Notes: generated from the sequence alone by a model not told the origin. A stretch of 64,000 bases of DNA from JBOGOC01 sp050747525 (GCA_050747525.1 JBOGOC010000010.1:23948-87947); one strand, 5' to 3'. Positions 35,128-44,203 are shown, numbered from the stretch's first letter. Made by a program: numbers and translations.

Positions 35128-35736
35128 ATGATGGGCGCACACGCGGGGCTACCCGCAGGCGGTTCTGCGGGAGGCGATCCGGATACCACCACCTCCTTGC
35201 TCGCCCGCGCGCGCGAGGGCGACGGTTCCGCGCGTGACCGGCTCCTGACCCGCTGCCTGCCAATCCTGCGTCGCTGGGCCCACGGCCGCCTGCCCGGCAA
35301 TGCCCGCGACCTCTTCGATACCGACGATCTCGTTCAGATCACCCTCATTCGCGCGTTAGATCATTTGAAGAGCTTTGAGCCGCGGCGTGAGGGAGCCTTC
35401 ATGGCCTACCTCCGGCGCATCCTGGTGAATCAGATAAAGGACCGAGTCAGGATGGCCGCCACACGGCCCGCGGCAGAGTCGGTGCCGGCCGAGCTGGCCG
35501 GCGAGGGGCCATCCCCCTTGGAGAGGGCGATCAGCCGCGAGGAGCTGGAAGCGTATGAGGCCGCTCTGCAGACGTTGCCGGGAAACCAGCACGAGGCCGT
35601 CTTGCTGCGACTTGAGATGGGATACACGCACGCGGAAGTGGCACAGGCCCTCGGGCTGTCGTCGTCGGACGCCGCGCGGATGCTCGTGGCACGGGCTCTG
35701 GACCGGTTGGCCGAGGTGATGGATGGACAAGTCTGA
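35128..35736 (+). CDS. RNA polymerase sigma factor of an ECF/kinase-linked type
   Basis: The 202-residue protein starts at the first of two ATGs (35128, 35131) after GGGGAGGGGG. Region 2 reads LFDTDDLVQITLIRALDHLK with FMAYLRRILVNQIKDRVR. Region 4 reads ALQTLPGNQHEAVLLRLEMG and a helix-turn-helix THAEVAQALGLSSSDAARML. Its stop lies inside the following Ser/Thr kinase gene (14-nt overlap). Sigma factors paired in this way with a kinase are known in Planctomycetes, and in the EcfP/PknT pair of Vibrio phosphorylation activates the sigma factor. The same logic is inferred here. No anti-sigma gene is adjacent. Confidence 0.85.
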   Translation: MMGAHAGLPAGGSAGGDPDTTTSLLARAREGDGSARDRLLTRCLPILRRWAHGRLPGNARDLFDTDDLVQITLIRALDHLKSFEPRREGAFMAYLRRILVNQIKDRVRMAATRPAAESVPAELAGEGPSPLERAISREELEAYEAALQTLPGNQHEAVLLRLEMGYTHAEVAQALGLSSSDAARMLVARALDRLAEVMDGQV

Positions 35737-37411
35737 GGGGAACGGCTCGCTGTTCAGCGTGGCTGAAGCGATCGGCGACGGCAGGCCCGTTGATTGGGAA
35801 CGGGAGGGCGCCGCGCATCCCGGCCTGCGCGGGCGCCTGGCGCGACTCAAAGTGCTGGAGGCCGTCGCTGTCGCGCACCGCGCGACGCCGGTCCTCCCCC
35901 CGGCGCAGCCTCCAGCACCGTCGCCGCCGGCCAGCTGGGGCCATCTGCGGATCCTCGAGAGGCTCGGCGGGGGAGGATTCGCCGAGGTCTACCGCGCGTT
36001 TGACACGGCGCTGGAGCGGGAGGTGGCTCTCAAGCTTCCGCGGCACGAAGTGGAAAAAGCTGGCCGTGGAAGGTTCTCCGTGGTGAGCTTTCTCGAGGAA
36101 GCCCGAAAACACGCGCGGGTCAAGCACCCCAACGTGCTGGTGATCCACGGCGCTGATTTCCACGAGGGACGCGCCGGCATCTGGACGGATCTCCTTGAGG
36201 GCAAGACGCTGGAAGAATGCCTGACCAGCGTGGGGCCGTTCAGCGAGCGCGAGGCCGCCAACATCGGCATCGAGTTGTGCCGCGCGCTGGCCGCCGTGCA
36301 CGCCGCCGGCATGCTGCATCGCGACGTGAAGACCTCCAATGTCATGAGAGAGGTGGGTGGCCGGATCGTCCTGATGGACTTCGGCTGCGTGGGCGAAGCG
36401 ACCCCCGTGGGAGCGGGGACGGCGAGGCAGACCTCCGGCACACCGGCGTTCATGGCGCCCGAGGTGCTGCTCGACGGGCAGCCCGCGAGCGTTGCGTCCG
36501 ACATCTACAGCCTGGGCGCAATGCTCTACCGCCTGGTGAGCGGCCGGGACCCAGTCTCCGCCGGCGCGCTGAGCGACCACTTCGAGAAGCTCCGGCGCGG
36601 CGAGGTGACACCACTGTTGGACGCGAGGAGCGATCTGTCGCCGGCATTCGCGAGAGTCGTGGAGAAGGCCCTCGCCCACGATCCGTCGCAACGATACGCC
36701 AGTGCCGGGATGCTGGAACGCGCGCTGGCGGCCGCAGAGCCAGTGCCGCCACCGCCTCGCCCGCGCCGCATCTACGCGGTCATGACTGCGCTGGCCATGA
36801 CCCCTCTCGCCGCGCTGCTTTGGATCGTCTGGCCGAGCGCGTCCTTCAGCGTGGAGGCCGCGCTTTACCGTCAAGGCAACCAGGTCGAGGAACGACTCCT
36901 GCAGGATAGCCATGTTGCCCTCGGCGACCTGATCTTCCTCGAGATGCGTGGCTCCACTCCACTTCACGTCTATGTCCTCAACGAAGATCAGGCCGGAAGC
37001 GTCTGGGCCATCTTTCCCGCGGGACTGGACCTGGCCAACCCGCTACGCGAGGGAGCCACGCACCGCCTGCCGGGTAGGGTGAATGGCGAGCAGCAGTTCT
37101 GGAAGCTCTCGACCGCCGGCGGTCGCGAGACGCTGCTGGTGGTCGCCTCGCGCACCCCTCTTGATTACCTGGAGCGCGAGGTCGCCGGTCTTCCGAAGCC
37201 AGGCGTGGATCGTGCTCCGGCCTATGCGCAGGTGTCCCAGGAGGCAGCCCACCGTCTGCTCCGCGGTATCGGCGAGATCTCGGGCCGCGTGGCGGAGAGT
37301 GGGATCCCGCATCCTCGGAGGTTGAGCGAGATCGCGCGCTCCCTGCCGAGCGAAGGCCGAACCGATGAAGGGATCTGGTGGTGGCAAATTCACCTGACCG
37401 CCGGGCCATGA
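35723..37411 (+). CDS. Membrane-anchored Ser/Thr protein kinase
   Basis: The 562-residue protein has a Hanks-type kinase domain at about residues 72-340: the Gly loop LGGGGFAEV, the ATP lysine in VALKLP, catalytic HRDVKTSNVM near 198, DFG near 218, TSGTPAFMAPEVL and the SDIYSLGAMLYRL helix. A transmembrane segment (MTALAMTPLAALLWIVWP) lies at about 353-372. The outer part resembles DUF4384-like sensor domains, with HVYVLNEDQAGSVWAIFPAG and LREGATHRLPG. The kinase faces the cytosol and the C-terminal part the periplasm. It overlaps the sigma gene by 14 nt and the TPR-CHAT gene by 4 nt, so it probably relays a signal to both partners. Confidence 0.92.
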   Translation: MDKSEGNGSLFSVAEAIGDGRPVDWEREGAAHPGLRGRLARLKVLEAVAVAHRATPVLPPAQPPAPSPPASWGHLRILERLGGGGFAEVYRAFDTALEREVALKLPRHEVEKAGRGRFSVVSFLEEARKHARVKHPNVLVIHGADFHEGRAGIWTDLLEGKTLEECLTSVGPFSEREAANIGIELCRALAAVHAAGMLHRDVKTSNVMREVGGRIVLMDFGCVGEATPVGAGTARQTSGTPAFMAPEVLLDGQPASVASDIYSLGAMLYRLVSGRDPVSAGALSDHFEKLRRGEVTPLLDARSDLSPAFARVVEKALAHDPSQRYASAGMLERALAAAEPVPPPPRPRRIYAVMTALAMTPLAALLWIVWPSASFSVEAALYRQGNQVEERLLQDSHVALGDLIFLEMRGSTPLHVYVLNEDQAGSVWAIFPAGLDLANPLREGATHRLPGRVNGEQQFWKLSTAGGRETLLVVASRTPLDYLEREVAGLPKPGVDRAPAYAQVSQEAAHRLLRGIGEISGRVAESGIPHPRRLSEIARSLPSEGRTDEGIWWWQIHLTAGP

Positions 37412-40400
37412 CCGCCCGGCTGGCCGGAATCCTCATGATGCTGGCGCTTGGCGCATCGCCGATCCCAGGCGATCGCGAGGTTCAGGCGGAACTCGATCGC
37501 GTGGCCGCCCTCATGAAGGACCGCCGCTACGACGAGGCGGAGAGCGCCTCGAGGCGACTGCTGAGTCGCGTCGAGGCGACCTTGGGCGCCGCGTCATTGG
37601 AAACCGCGTCGGTCGTGGACGCTCTCGTGACGGCCCTATGGAGAGGTGGGAAGTCCCAGGATCCCGAAGCGCTCGAGCTCGCGGAGCGCGCGCTGAAGAT
37701 CAAGGAATCCCGCCTCGATCCGGGGGATCTGCAAATCGTCGCCAGCGCCCGCAACGCCGGTCATCTGCTGCGGGAGAGAGCCCGCTACGAGGAGGCGCGC
37801 CTGCAATACGAGCGAGCGCGCCGGATCGACGAACAGGTCCTGGGGGTCGGCCATCTGGAGGCCGCCTGGGACATCCGCTATCTGGGGAACGTGGCGCTCG
37901 ACCTCGGGCAGTATGACGATGCGATGCGGCTCTACCGGCGCGCCCTGGAAGTCGCCGGAATCACCCTGCCCCCGGATGATCCGGATCTGGCGGATCTGGA
38001 GTACAACCTGGCAATCACCCTTCGGCGTCTTGGGGAATATGAGGCGGCCAGACCGCTCTACGATCACGTGCTGTCGGTGAAGGAGCGCATACTCACCAAG
38101 GACGACCCCGCCCTCGCCTTCTTCCTCAACGGTTACGCCGTTTTCCTCAACGAAACGGGTGACTATGCCGGAGCGAGGGCGCTGTACGAGCGCGTGCTGG
38201 AGATCCGCCGGAAGGCTCTGGGGAGCGAGCATGTCGATGTCGCAACCGCCCTGAACAACCTGAGCCTCGTGCTGGCCCGGCTGGGAGACGACCGAGAAGC
38301 CAGGACGGGCTTTCAGGAGGCCCTTCGAATCCGGGAGAAGGCTCTGCCGCCCGATCATCTCCTCGTTGCCCAGGGGCTTCACAACCTGGCCGTCCAGGAA
38401 GCGCAGATGGGAGATTTTCAGGCGGCTCGACCCCGCTTCGAGGGGGCGCTTCAAATCCGGCGGCAGGCGCTGGGCGACAGGCACCCGGAGGTGGCGACAA
38501 CACTCCAGAGACTGGCCCGCGTCCTGCTCGAGACAGGTGACGCAGCGGCCGCCGAGCGATCGTTCGACGAAGCGCTCGCCATCTGGAACGAGACGCTCGG
38601 GCAGCTCCACCAGGACCGGGCCTTCTGCCTCCAGGGCCTGGGGAACATCCGCGAACGAGCCGGCGACCTCGCCGGCGCCGAGAGCCTGTACGGGCGGGCT
38701 CTCGAACTCCTTCGGCAGGCGCTGGGCCCGGATCATCCCAGGGTGGCCGAGACGATGTACAACCTCTCGGGGGTGACGGCGAGAGCCGGCGCGAGCCAGA
38801 GAGCCCTTGACCTCGCCCTCGGCAGCGAGAGAATCGCTCGGGAACACCTGCACATAACGGCCCGGTTCCTTCCCGAGCGGCTGGCCCTCAGGTATGCCGC
38901 CACGCGCGCCGAGAGCCTCGATCTGGCGCTCTCGCTGGCGACGGAGGGTGAAGATCGCGCAACTGCATCCAGAGTCTGGGACGCGCTCATCCGATCTCGA
39001 TCGCAGATCCTCGACGAGATGGCCTCGCGGCACCGCGCCGTGAGTCAGTCCGAGGATACTGAAGTTCGCCGGCTCTCGGAGGCGGTCTCCGTCACCAGCA
39101 GGCGCCTGGCCCATCTTGCATTGACCGGGCCGGACGCACATGGGGGCGGGGCGTACAACGCCCTTCTCCAGGAAGCGCGTGCCAAAAAAGAGAAAGCTGA
39201 GGCGGCGCTCGCCGAGAGGAGCGCTCTGTTTCGCAGCGAACGCGAGGCAAGTCAGGCGGGGCTGGAGGAGGTTCGCCGGCGTCTCCCGGCCGGCAGCGCC
39301 CTCGTCGGGTTCGCCTCGCCCAACCGAGTCGGCGGGCGCGATGTGGCTCTCGTGCTGTCAGCGGGTGCCGCCCATCCAGCCATCGTGCCGCTCGGGCCCG
39401 CGATCGAGATCGACCGGCTCGTCCTCCAGTGGAAGCGGGAGGCAGCCCGTGGCCACGCCGCGCCAGGTGCGTCGATCGGCGAGGTCGAGGAGGCCTACCG
39501 GTCGGCCGGCCGGTCGCTGCGGGAGGAGATCTGGGATCCCCTCGTGCGGGAGCTGCGGGGAGCGGCGCGGGTGTTCGTGGTTCCCGACGGCGCGCTCCAT
39601 CTCGTCAACTTCGCCAGCCTCCCATCAGGAAGTGGCAGGTATCTGATCGAGAGCGGCCCGCTGATCGAGTATCTCTCGGCGGAGCGCGACCTGGTCGGGG
39701 CGGGCGACCGCGGGAAGACGGGCACCGGCCTGCTCGCGCTGGGAGACCCGGCCTTCAACGAGCCGCGAAGCGATCCACAGGGGGCGGTGGCACGCCATCG
39801 ATCCGTGTGCGGCGACGTTGGCGCTGTGCCCTCCAACCGGCTGCCGGAGGCGGCACGCGAGGTCGAGGAGATCGCAAGGCTCTGGCGTGAGGCGGCCCGG
39901 GCGAAGTCAGCCAGCCCCGGCCCGTTGGATGTCCTCATCGGCCCGCGCGCCAGCGAAGCAGCCTTCAAGGAGATGGCCGCGGGCCGCCGCGTCCTGCACT
40001 TGGCGACGCACGGCTTCTTCCTAGGAGAGGGCTGCCAGTCCTCGGGCTCCATGCGCGGGTTCGGCCAGATCGCACCGCGCGGTGATCGGGCGGAAACTCT
40101 CGAGGTGATCCAGGACAACCCCCTCCTGCGCTCGGGTCTCATCCTGGCGGGAGCGGCGCGACTCCGGACCGCTGCGGCGGACGAGGAGGACGGGATCCTG
40201 ACGGCGGAGGAGATCGCGTCGCTGGACCTCAGGGGGACCGAGTGGGCCGTCCTGTCGGCGTGCGACACCGGGCTGGGCGAGGTCAGGGCTGGCGAGGGGG
40301 TGTTCGGCCTCCGGCGCGCGTTCCAGATCGCCGGCGCGAGGACCGTGATCATGAGCTTGTGGCCCGTGGAGGACGCATCCGCCCTCAGATGGATGCGCGC

Positions 40401-40545
40401 GTTGTACGAGGCCCGCTTCGGCCGCGGGCTGAGCACGGCCGAGTCCGTGCGATCGGCGTGCCGGGCCGTCCTGCGCGAGCGAAGGGCCGCTGGGCAGGGC
40501 GCACATCCGTTCTTCTGGGGCGCGTGGATCGCCTCGACTGGTTAG
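37408..40545 (+). CDS. TPR-CHAT caspase-like protease with signal-peptide-like N terminus
   Basis: The 1045-residue product starts in the ATGA overlap with the kinase. A hydrophobic N terminus (LAGILMMLALGASPIPG) looks like a signal peptide. Residues 30-500 are about ten 42-residue tetratricopeptide repeats of the TPR_12 kind (YDEAESASRRLL, YEAARPLYDHVLSV, GDYAGARALYERVLEIRRKA). A coiled-coil region follows. The C-terminal 350 residues form a CHAT domain with a catalytic dyad: HLATHGFF near residue 863 and LSACDTGLG near 950, then GEGVFGLRRAFQIAGARTVI and SLWPVED. CHAT proteases are caspase relatives used in proteolytic switches. Its natural substrate is probably encoded nearby. Confidence 0.92.
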   Translation: MTARLAGILMMLALGASPIPGDREVQAELDRVAALMKDRRYDEAESASRRLLSRVEATLGAASLETASVVDALVTALWRGGKSQDPEALELAERALKIKESRLDPGDLQIVASARNAGHLLRERARYEEARLQYERARRIDEQVLGVGHLEAAWDIRYLGNVALDLGQYDDAMRLYRRALEVAGITLPPDDPDLADLEYNLAITLRRLGEYEAARPLYDHVLSVKERILTKDDPALAFFLNGYAVFLNETGDYAGARALYERVLEIRRKALGSEHVDVATALNNLSLVLARLGDDREARTGFQEALRIREKALPPDHLLVAQGLHNLAVQEAQMGDFQAARPRFEGALQIRRQALGDRHPEVATTLQRLARVLLETGDAAAAERSFDEALAIWNETLGQLHQDRAFCLQGLGNIRERAGDLAGAESLYGRALELLRQALGPDHPRVAETMYNLSGVTARAGASQRALDLALGSERIAREHLHITARFLPERLALRYAATRAESLDLALSLATEGEDRATASRVWDALIRSRSQILDEMASRHRAVSQSEDTEVRRLSEAVSVTSRRLAHLALTGPDAHGGGAYNALLQEARAKKEKAEAALAERSALFRSEREASQAGLEEVRRRLPAGSALVGFASPNRVGGRDVALVLSAGAAHPAIVPLGPAIEIDRLVLQWKREAARGHAAPGASIGEVEEAYRSAGRSLREEIWDPLVRELRGAARVFVVPDGALHLVNFASLPSGSGRYLIESGPLIEYLSAERDLVGAGDRGKTGTGLLALGDPAFNEPRSDPQGAVARHRSVCGDVGAVPSNRLPEAAREVEEIARLWREAARAKSASPGPLDVLIGPRASEAAFKEMAAGRRVLHLATHGFFLGEGCQSSGSMRGFGQIAPRGDRAETLEVIQDNPLLRSGLILAGAARLRTAAADEEDGILTAEEIASLDLRGTEWAVLSACDTGLGEVRAGEGVFGLRRAFQIAGARTVIMSLWPVEDASALRWMRALYEARFGRGLSTAESVRSACRAVLRERRAAGQGAHPFFWGAWIASTG

Positions 40546-40571
40546 GTGGATCGGAACATCAGGAGGATTGC

Positions 40572-41450
40572 ATGCCGTCGGGACCGGGATCTCAGTCATC
40601 GCCACTGATCGCTTTCAGCCTCGGCGCAGTCGTTGCCGGACTTACCGCCTATCTCATCACCATAAAGGCGTGCTGCCCGCCGGCGCTTTCTCCACCCAGC
40701 GCCCATCTCGTCATCGAGGACGACCACAATGCCGTGTGGATGGCGGTGGACAACGGATTCACCCAGCCTGCGGCCGGGTCGGCAACCGCCTGGGCCAAGA
40801 GGGTCGGCCTCCTCCTCCAGCTCGGGACGTTCTGGGAATACCTCGACGACGCCGGCTGGACCTACCAGCCCTACATGGAATCCGGCACCGTGACGCTCAT
40901 CGGCGACGCGATCACGACGCCTCTCGTGCTGGAAGAGGACGATTTCACGTGGCTGAACATCGTTGGGGAAAAGCCCGGAGCGCCCGCCGATCCGATCTCG
41001 GTGGAGGTGGCCGGCCTGCTCTTCGAGGATGCGAGCACCACGACCGGCTGCTTGACCGACACGTGCAGCCACAACATGCCGCCGCCGGGTTACTGGACCT
41101 GCGCGGACCCGCTGACGACCCTGCCGCTCTCCTGCGTGCGCATCCGAAGCCTGCACGCCCATTTCAGGGCGACCCGGATGATCACCTACTGGCAGGGGAC
41201 GAACGCCTACAGCACGCAGGCGGCGCAGGTCGCCAATCCGGACCCCATCACCAAGGACCCTCGCTGCAACCGATACATCTTCAGTCTGATGGATCCCGTC
41301 ACGGTCACCGCGTGGCTCGGGAACACGCCCGCCGCAGCCGTCAACGCTGAGATTGCGAAGCTGGGCAAGATCAAATCGATCACCGTGGATCCCCACGCGG
41401 AAGTCGATCACGGCGAAGCCCACGATCCGCCAACGACGATCAGGAGGTGA
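40572..41450 (+). CDS. Membrane-anchored protein of unknown function in the CHAT operon
   Basis: The 292-residue protein starts at the ATG at 40572, about 8 nt after AGGAGG. A single N-terminal transmembrane or signal segment (LIAFSLGAVVAGLTAYLITI) is followed by CCPPA. The rest is a soluble domain with HLVIEDDHNAVWMAVDNGF, FTWLNIVGEKPGAP, several Cys (GCLTDTCSHN, WTCADP, LSCVRIRSLHAHF) and a C-terminal CNRYIFSLMDPVTVTAWLG. I recognise no family. It is 26 nt after the TPR-CHAT gene and 3 nt before the subtilase gene, so it belongs to the same transcript and may be a sensor or a substrate. Confidence 0.75.
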   Translation: MPSGPGSQSSPLIAFSLGAVVAGLTAYLITIKACCPPALSPPSAHLVIEDDHNAVWMAVDNGFTQPAAGSATAWAKRVGLLLQLGTFWEYLDDAGWTYQPYMESGTVTLIGDAITTPLVLEEDDFTWLNIVGEKPGAPADPISVEVAGLLFEDASTTTGCLTDTCSHNMPPPGYWTCADPLTTLPLSCVRIRSLHAHFRATRMITYWQGTNAYSTQAAQVANPDPITKDPRCNRYIFSLMDPVTVTAWLGNTPAAAVNAEIAKLGKIKSITVDPHAEVDHGEAHDPPTTIRR

Positions 41451-41453
41451 GCC

Positions 41454-43538
41454 ATGGGAACCAGAGTCGAGGTCCATATCCACGATTATCGTCGAAGGAA
41501 GGTCCAGGGCGCGGTGGTGAGGCTGGAGAGTCAGCCGCCGCGCTCCGGCGCTTTCACAAGGCTGTCGTACGACGAGACCCTCGACGTCTACGTGGCCGGC
41601 GACGTGGCGCCATCCCCCTATCAACTCACGGTGGAGGCTCCCGGCTTTGCCAGGCAGGCGCGGGAGATCCTCGTCGGGCAGGAGAAGTCGAGCGAGACCG
41701 TCATCCTGGGGGAGCCGGGGATGCCGTCCTACTACCGTGGCAAAGTCCAGATCCCCTTCGAGCCCCGCCCCGGCCTGATCGCCGTCTCGCTTCGTCCCAG
41801 GCGCCTGCGGGAAGAAGGGGAGGAGATGCAGGTCGAGCGCAAGGCGGCGCTGCTCGGCCTCGTGCCGGTCCCGATTGGAGCGCCGATCATGGCCGACGGC
41901 TCGCGGGTCTTCCGGTATCCAGCGGGCGTGACGGAACACCAGCAATCCGAGATCCAGGGGCGCCTGGCGAGCGATCCACTGGTGAGACGAGCGGGGCCGG
42001 TCGTCCATCTGGAGGAGGACAGTCTGACCTTCATGACCAGCGAGCTGGTCATCAAACTGCGCGCTGGCCTGAAAGCGGAAGAGGCCCGGAGCCTCGCGTC
42101 GCGATTCGGTCTCGAGGTCGTCCGCGAGCTGTCCCTTCCGGAAGGAGGTTACCTTCTGAAGAGCCGCGACAGGGCGAGCTACGAGCTGCTGGAGAAGGCT
42201 GCCCGGATCCAGGAGACCGGCTCCGTCGAGTTCGCCGAGCCGAACATGGTGACCACGACACTCGACCTTCAGGTGGTTCCAGGCGACTATCTCTACCCGC
42301 AACAGTCACACCATCCGCTCTGCGGGCTTCCTGCTGCATGGGAGCTCCTCGGCGGCCCGAAGCCGGCGGGCGCGCCCCCCGGCACCCTGACGCCTCGGGC
42401 CTACGGGAGCCCCGACATCACCATTGCCATCATGGATAGGGGCATCCAGAGCGAGGTGAGGAACGCTGAGGTAAGGGCCCAGCATCCCGATTTCGATGGG
42501 AACGTCAGCGATGGAAGCTACAAGGTCCGAGAGTTCTTCGATTTCAACACAAAGCTGCGCGACAACACGCCAGCGGCCGGCCAGGCCCTAAACCCTCACG
42601 GCGTGAGATGCGCGGGCGTCGCCTCGGCGCTGGCCAGCAACGCCTCCTCCAATCCTCAATACATGGAGGGTGTGGCCGGGGCCGCGCCCAACTGCCGTCT
42701 GTTCGCGCTGATGAAACCAGAGTCGGGCGACGATCTGGAGTGGGCGGAGGCCTTCTGCTGGACCGCCGGCTTTGATGTCAGCGGCTATCCTGCTGCTCCG
42801 ACCCCCGGCGCCGATGTGATCTCCTGCAGCTTCATCCGGTCCTCCTACTCCATCGAAACCTGTATCAAGGAAGCCTTCGAGAAGCTCACCAAGGAAGGCC
42901 GCGGCGGTAAGGGGGTCGTGGTCGTCTTCGCTGCGGGCAACTCCGGTGAGAATCTGCAGGTGAGGACCCACTGGGCGCTCTCCAGCCACGTGATCGCCGT
43001 TGGGGCATCCCTGCATCTTCAGAACGGTGTCGAGAGCTGGGGGGGCAGCAACTTCGGGAATGGGCTCGATCTCTGCGCACCAGTCCCGGTCGTCACCACC
43101 ACCAACCCCGGGGATCCCGACCCGAATGCGCTGCACGGCTATCCACAGGCACCTCTGCGTGCTTACGTGTCGCTCTTCGGAGGCACATCCTCCGCTGCGG
43201 CGATGGTGTCCGGAGTGACGGCACTCGTCCTCTCGATGAACCCCCATCTGAGATGGGACGAGGTCCGCAGGATCCTGTGCGACACGGCCGTCCATATTGA
43301 TGAGGGGAACACGGATCCCATCGGGATGTGGCAGGACACGGACAACGACGGTGTCCTTGATTGGAGCCAGTGGTATGGGCATGGCCGTGTTGATGCCGAA
43401 GCCGCCGTCTCGGCGGCCGGCGGCACGACCGTCTCTCCGTTTGATATTGCTCGTCAGTGGATCGAGCTCATGCCTCCCTGGCTGCACAGACTTCGACGGA
43501 GGCTGTGGGGCGGTGAACGTCCCAAGATGGGGAACTGA
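41454..43538 (+). CDS. Subtilisin-family (S8) protease without signal peptide, CHAT-operon member
   Basis: The 694-residue protein has an AGGAGG site 6 nt before its ATG and no signal peptide. Residues 1-90 form a carboxypeptidase-regulatory-like beta sandwich (VEVHIHDYRRRKVQGAVVRL). Then come a linker domain and a propeptide-like fold (LVIKLRAGLKAEEARSLASR). The S8 domain has Asp near 325 (IAIMDRGIQ), His near 381 (NPHGVRCAGVAS), FAAGNSGEN for the oxyanion hole and Ser near 577 (GGTSSAAAMVSG). Two signature positions differ (DRG for DTG, HGVR for HGTH), but the triad is kept. A calcium-loop-like DTDNDGVLD lies near the end. A cytosolic subtilase next to a CHAT protease suggests a protease cascade. 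Confidence 0.88.
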   Translation: MGTRVEVHIHDYRRRKVQGAVVRLESQPPRSGAFTRLSYDETLDVYVAGDVAPSPYQLTVEAPGFARQAREILVGQEKSSETVILGEPGMPSYYRGKVQIPFEPRPGLIAVSLRPRRLREEGEEMQVERKAALLGLVPVPIGAPIMADGSRVFRYPAGVTEHQQSEIQGRLASDPLVRRAGPVVHLEEDSLTFMTSELVIKLRAGLKAEEARSLASRFGLEVVRELSLPEGGYLLKSRDRASYELLEKAARIQETGSVEFAEPNMVTTTLDLQVVPGDYLYPQQSHHPLCGLPAAWELLGGPKPAGAPPGTLTPRAYGSPDITIAIMDRGIQSEVRNAEVRAQHPDFDGNVSDGSYKVREFFDFNTKLRDNTPAAGQALNPHGVRCAGVASALASNASSNPQYMEGVAGAAPNCRLFALMKPESGDDLEWAEAFCWTAGFDVSGYPAAPTPGADVISCSFIRSSYSIETCIKEAFEKLTKEGRGGKGVVVVFAAGNSGENLQVRTHWALSSHVIAVGASLHLQNGVESWGGSNFGNGLDLCAPVPVVTTTNPGDPDPNALHGYPQAPLRAYVSLFGGTSSAAAMVSGVTALVLSMNPHLRWDEVRRILCDTAVHIDEGNTDPIGMWQDTDNDGVLDWSQWYGHGRVDAEAAVSAAGGTTVSPFDIARQWIELMPPWLHRLRRRLWGGERPKMGN

Positions 43539-43842
43539 TGCTCAGAGTCATCCCGATCCTGCGGTTCATCATGGCTGGCTGCGCTCACAGGTTCGAGACC
43601 AGGCCGTTCCTGCAGGAGACGTGGGAGGCGCGGACCCCGGCAAGCTGTCGGCGACATCAACCAACGGGGTCCTCACGTCTCTCAGCACCGAGTCGGCGCC
43701 ACAGATCGCGCCGCTGGTGACGGCGGCCGCGGCCCTGATCCCCGCGATCGGCGCGCTCTCTCCCATGGGGGCCGTGACGAGAGCGGATGGAGCCTGCAAT
43801 GCCGGCCCCGTCATCGAGAAGATCGAGGCGCTGGCGATGTGA
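43538..43842 (+). pseudogene. Small lipoprotein gene, apparently frameshifted
   Basis: An ATG at 43538 overlaps the subtilase stop (TGATG). It opens a reading MLRVIPILRFIMAGCAH with a lipobox-like MAGC, but this frame then turns Arg/Ser-rich after about residue 35 and stops near 43720. The frame that continues sensibly is one base away: ADPGKLSATSTNGVLTSLST, APQIAPLVTAAAALIPAIGA and GPVIEKIEALAM, stopping at 43842. Joined, they would give a lipoprotein of about 100 residues. A single indel near 43625-43650 explains this; sequencing error or programmed shift are alternatives. Confidence 0.45.
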
Positions 43843-43891
43843 GCGCGTCCGACACCCGGAATAACGGGGGTTTGTCATGGTCGTAGATTCA

Positions 43892-43966
43892 TGGAGCCGG
43901 CGGTCGGGATTGAACCGACGGCCTGCTGATTACGAATCAGCTGCTCTACCACTGAGCTACGCCGGC
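43892..43966 (-). tRNA. tRNA-Thr (anticodon CGT), CCA encoded
   Basis: The minus strand folds into a standard cloverleaf of 75 nt. It has acceptor arms GCCGGCG / CGCCGGC, a D-arm with AGCTCAGTGGTAGAGC, an anticodon arm GCTGA-TTCGTAA-TCAGC giving CGT, and a T-arm GTCGG-TTCAATC-CCGAC, followed by T and CCA. It reads ACG codons. It lies directly after the CHAT operon and is a possible integration target. Confidence 0.95.
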
Positions 43967-44150
43967 GTCTCGAGTTGGCTGGAAGGCGGGTCATGGTATC
44001 GCCCCCGCTGCGGGGCCGTCAAGAACCGGGCGGCCGGACGTCCGCCGCCGCCCACCCCCATGACCTCGCCGGGCTAAGGACGATCCCCCTCCATTCATCC
44101 GGGTTCACCCCGAGTAGTCGGGTCGCCGTCTCGGGTGGTACACCATCCGC

Positions 44151-44203
44151 CATGCAACGACTCAGGACTCCACCGCTCGCCGGCGGGATGGGAAGCGATC
44201 ATG
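44151..44203 (+). repeat. Duplicated leader, copy 1
   Basis: These 53 bases up to and including the ATG of the first beta-propeller gene match 45458-45510 at 48 of 53 positions. The leader was copied together with the gene. Confidence 0.85.

Noticed and set aside
35128..43842. Gasdermin or CRISPR (type III-E) partner for the CHAT protease
   Set aside because: None of the neighbours resembles a gasdermin, and no repeat-spacer array or Cas gene is present in the window.
43297..43842. A 181-codon plus-strand frame overlapping the end of the subtilase gene
   Set aside because: Its first 80 codons lie in the wrong frame over the subtilase and have shadow composition; only the last 70 codons look real and are treated as part of the frameshifted lipoprotein.
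19360..43891. Integrase, transposase or inverted-repeat IS in the candidate island
   Set aside because: I looked for integrase and DDE-type genes and found none among the real genes; mobility is therefore not demonstrated.
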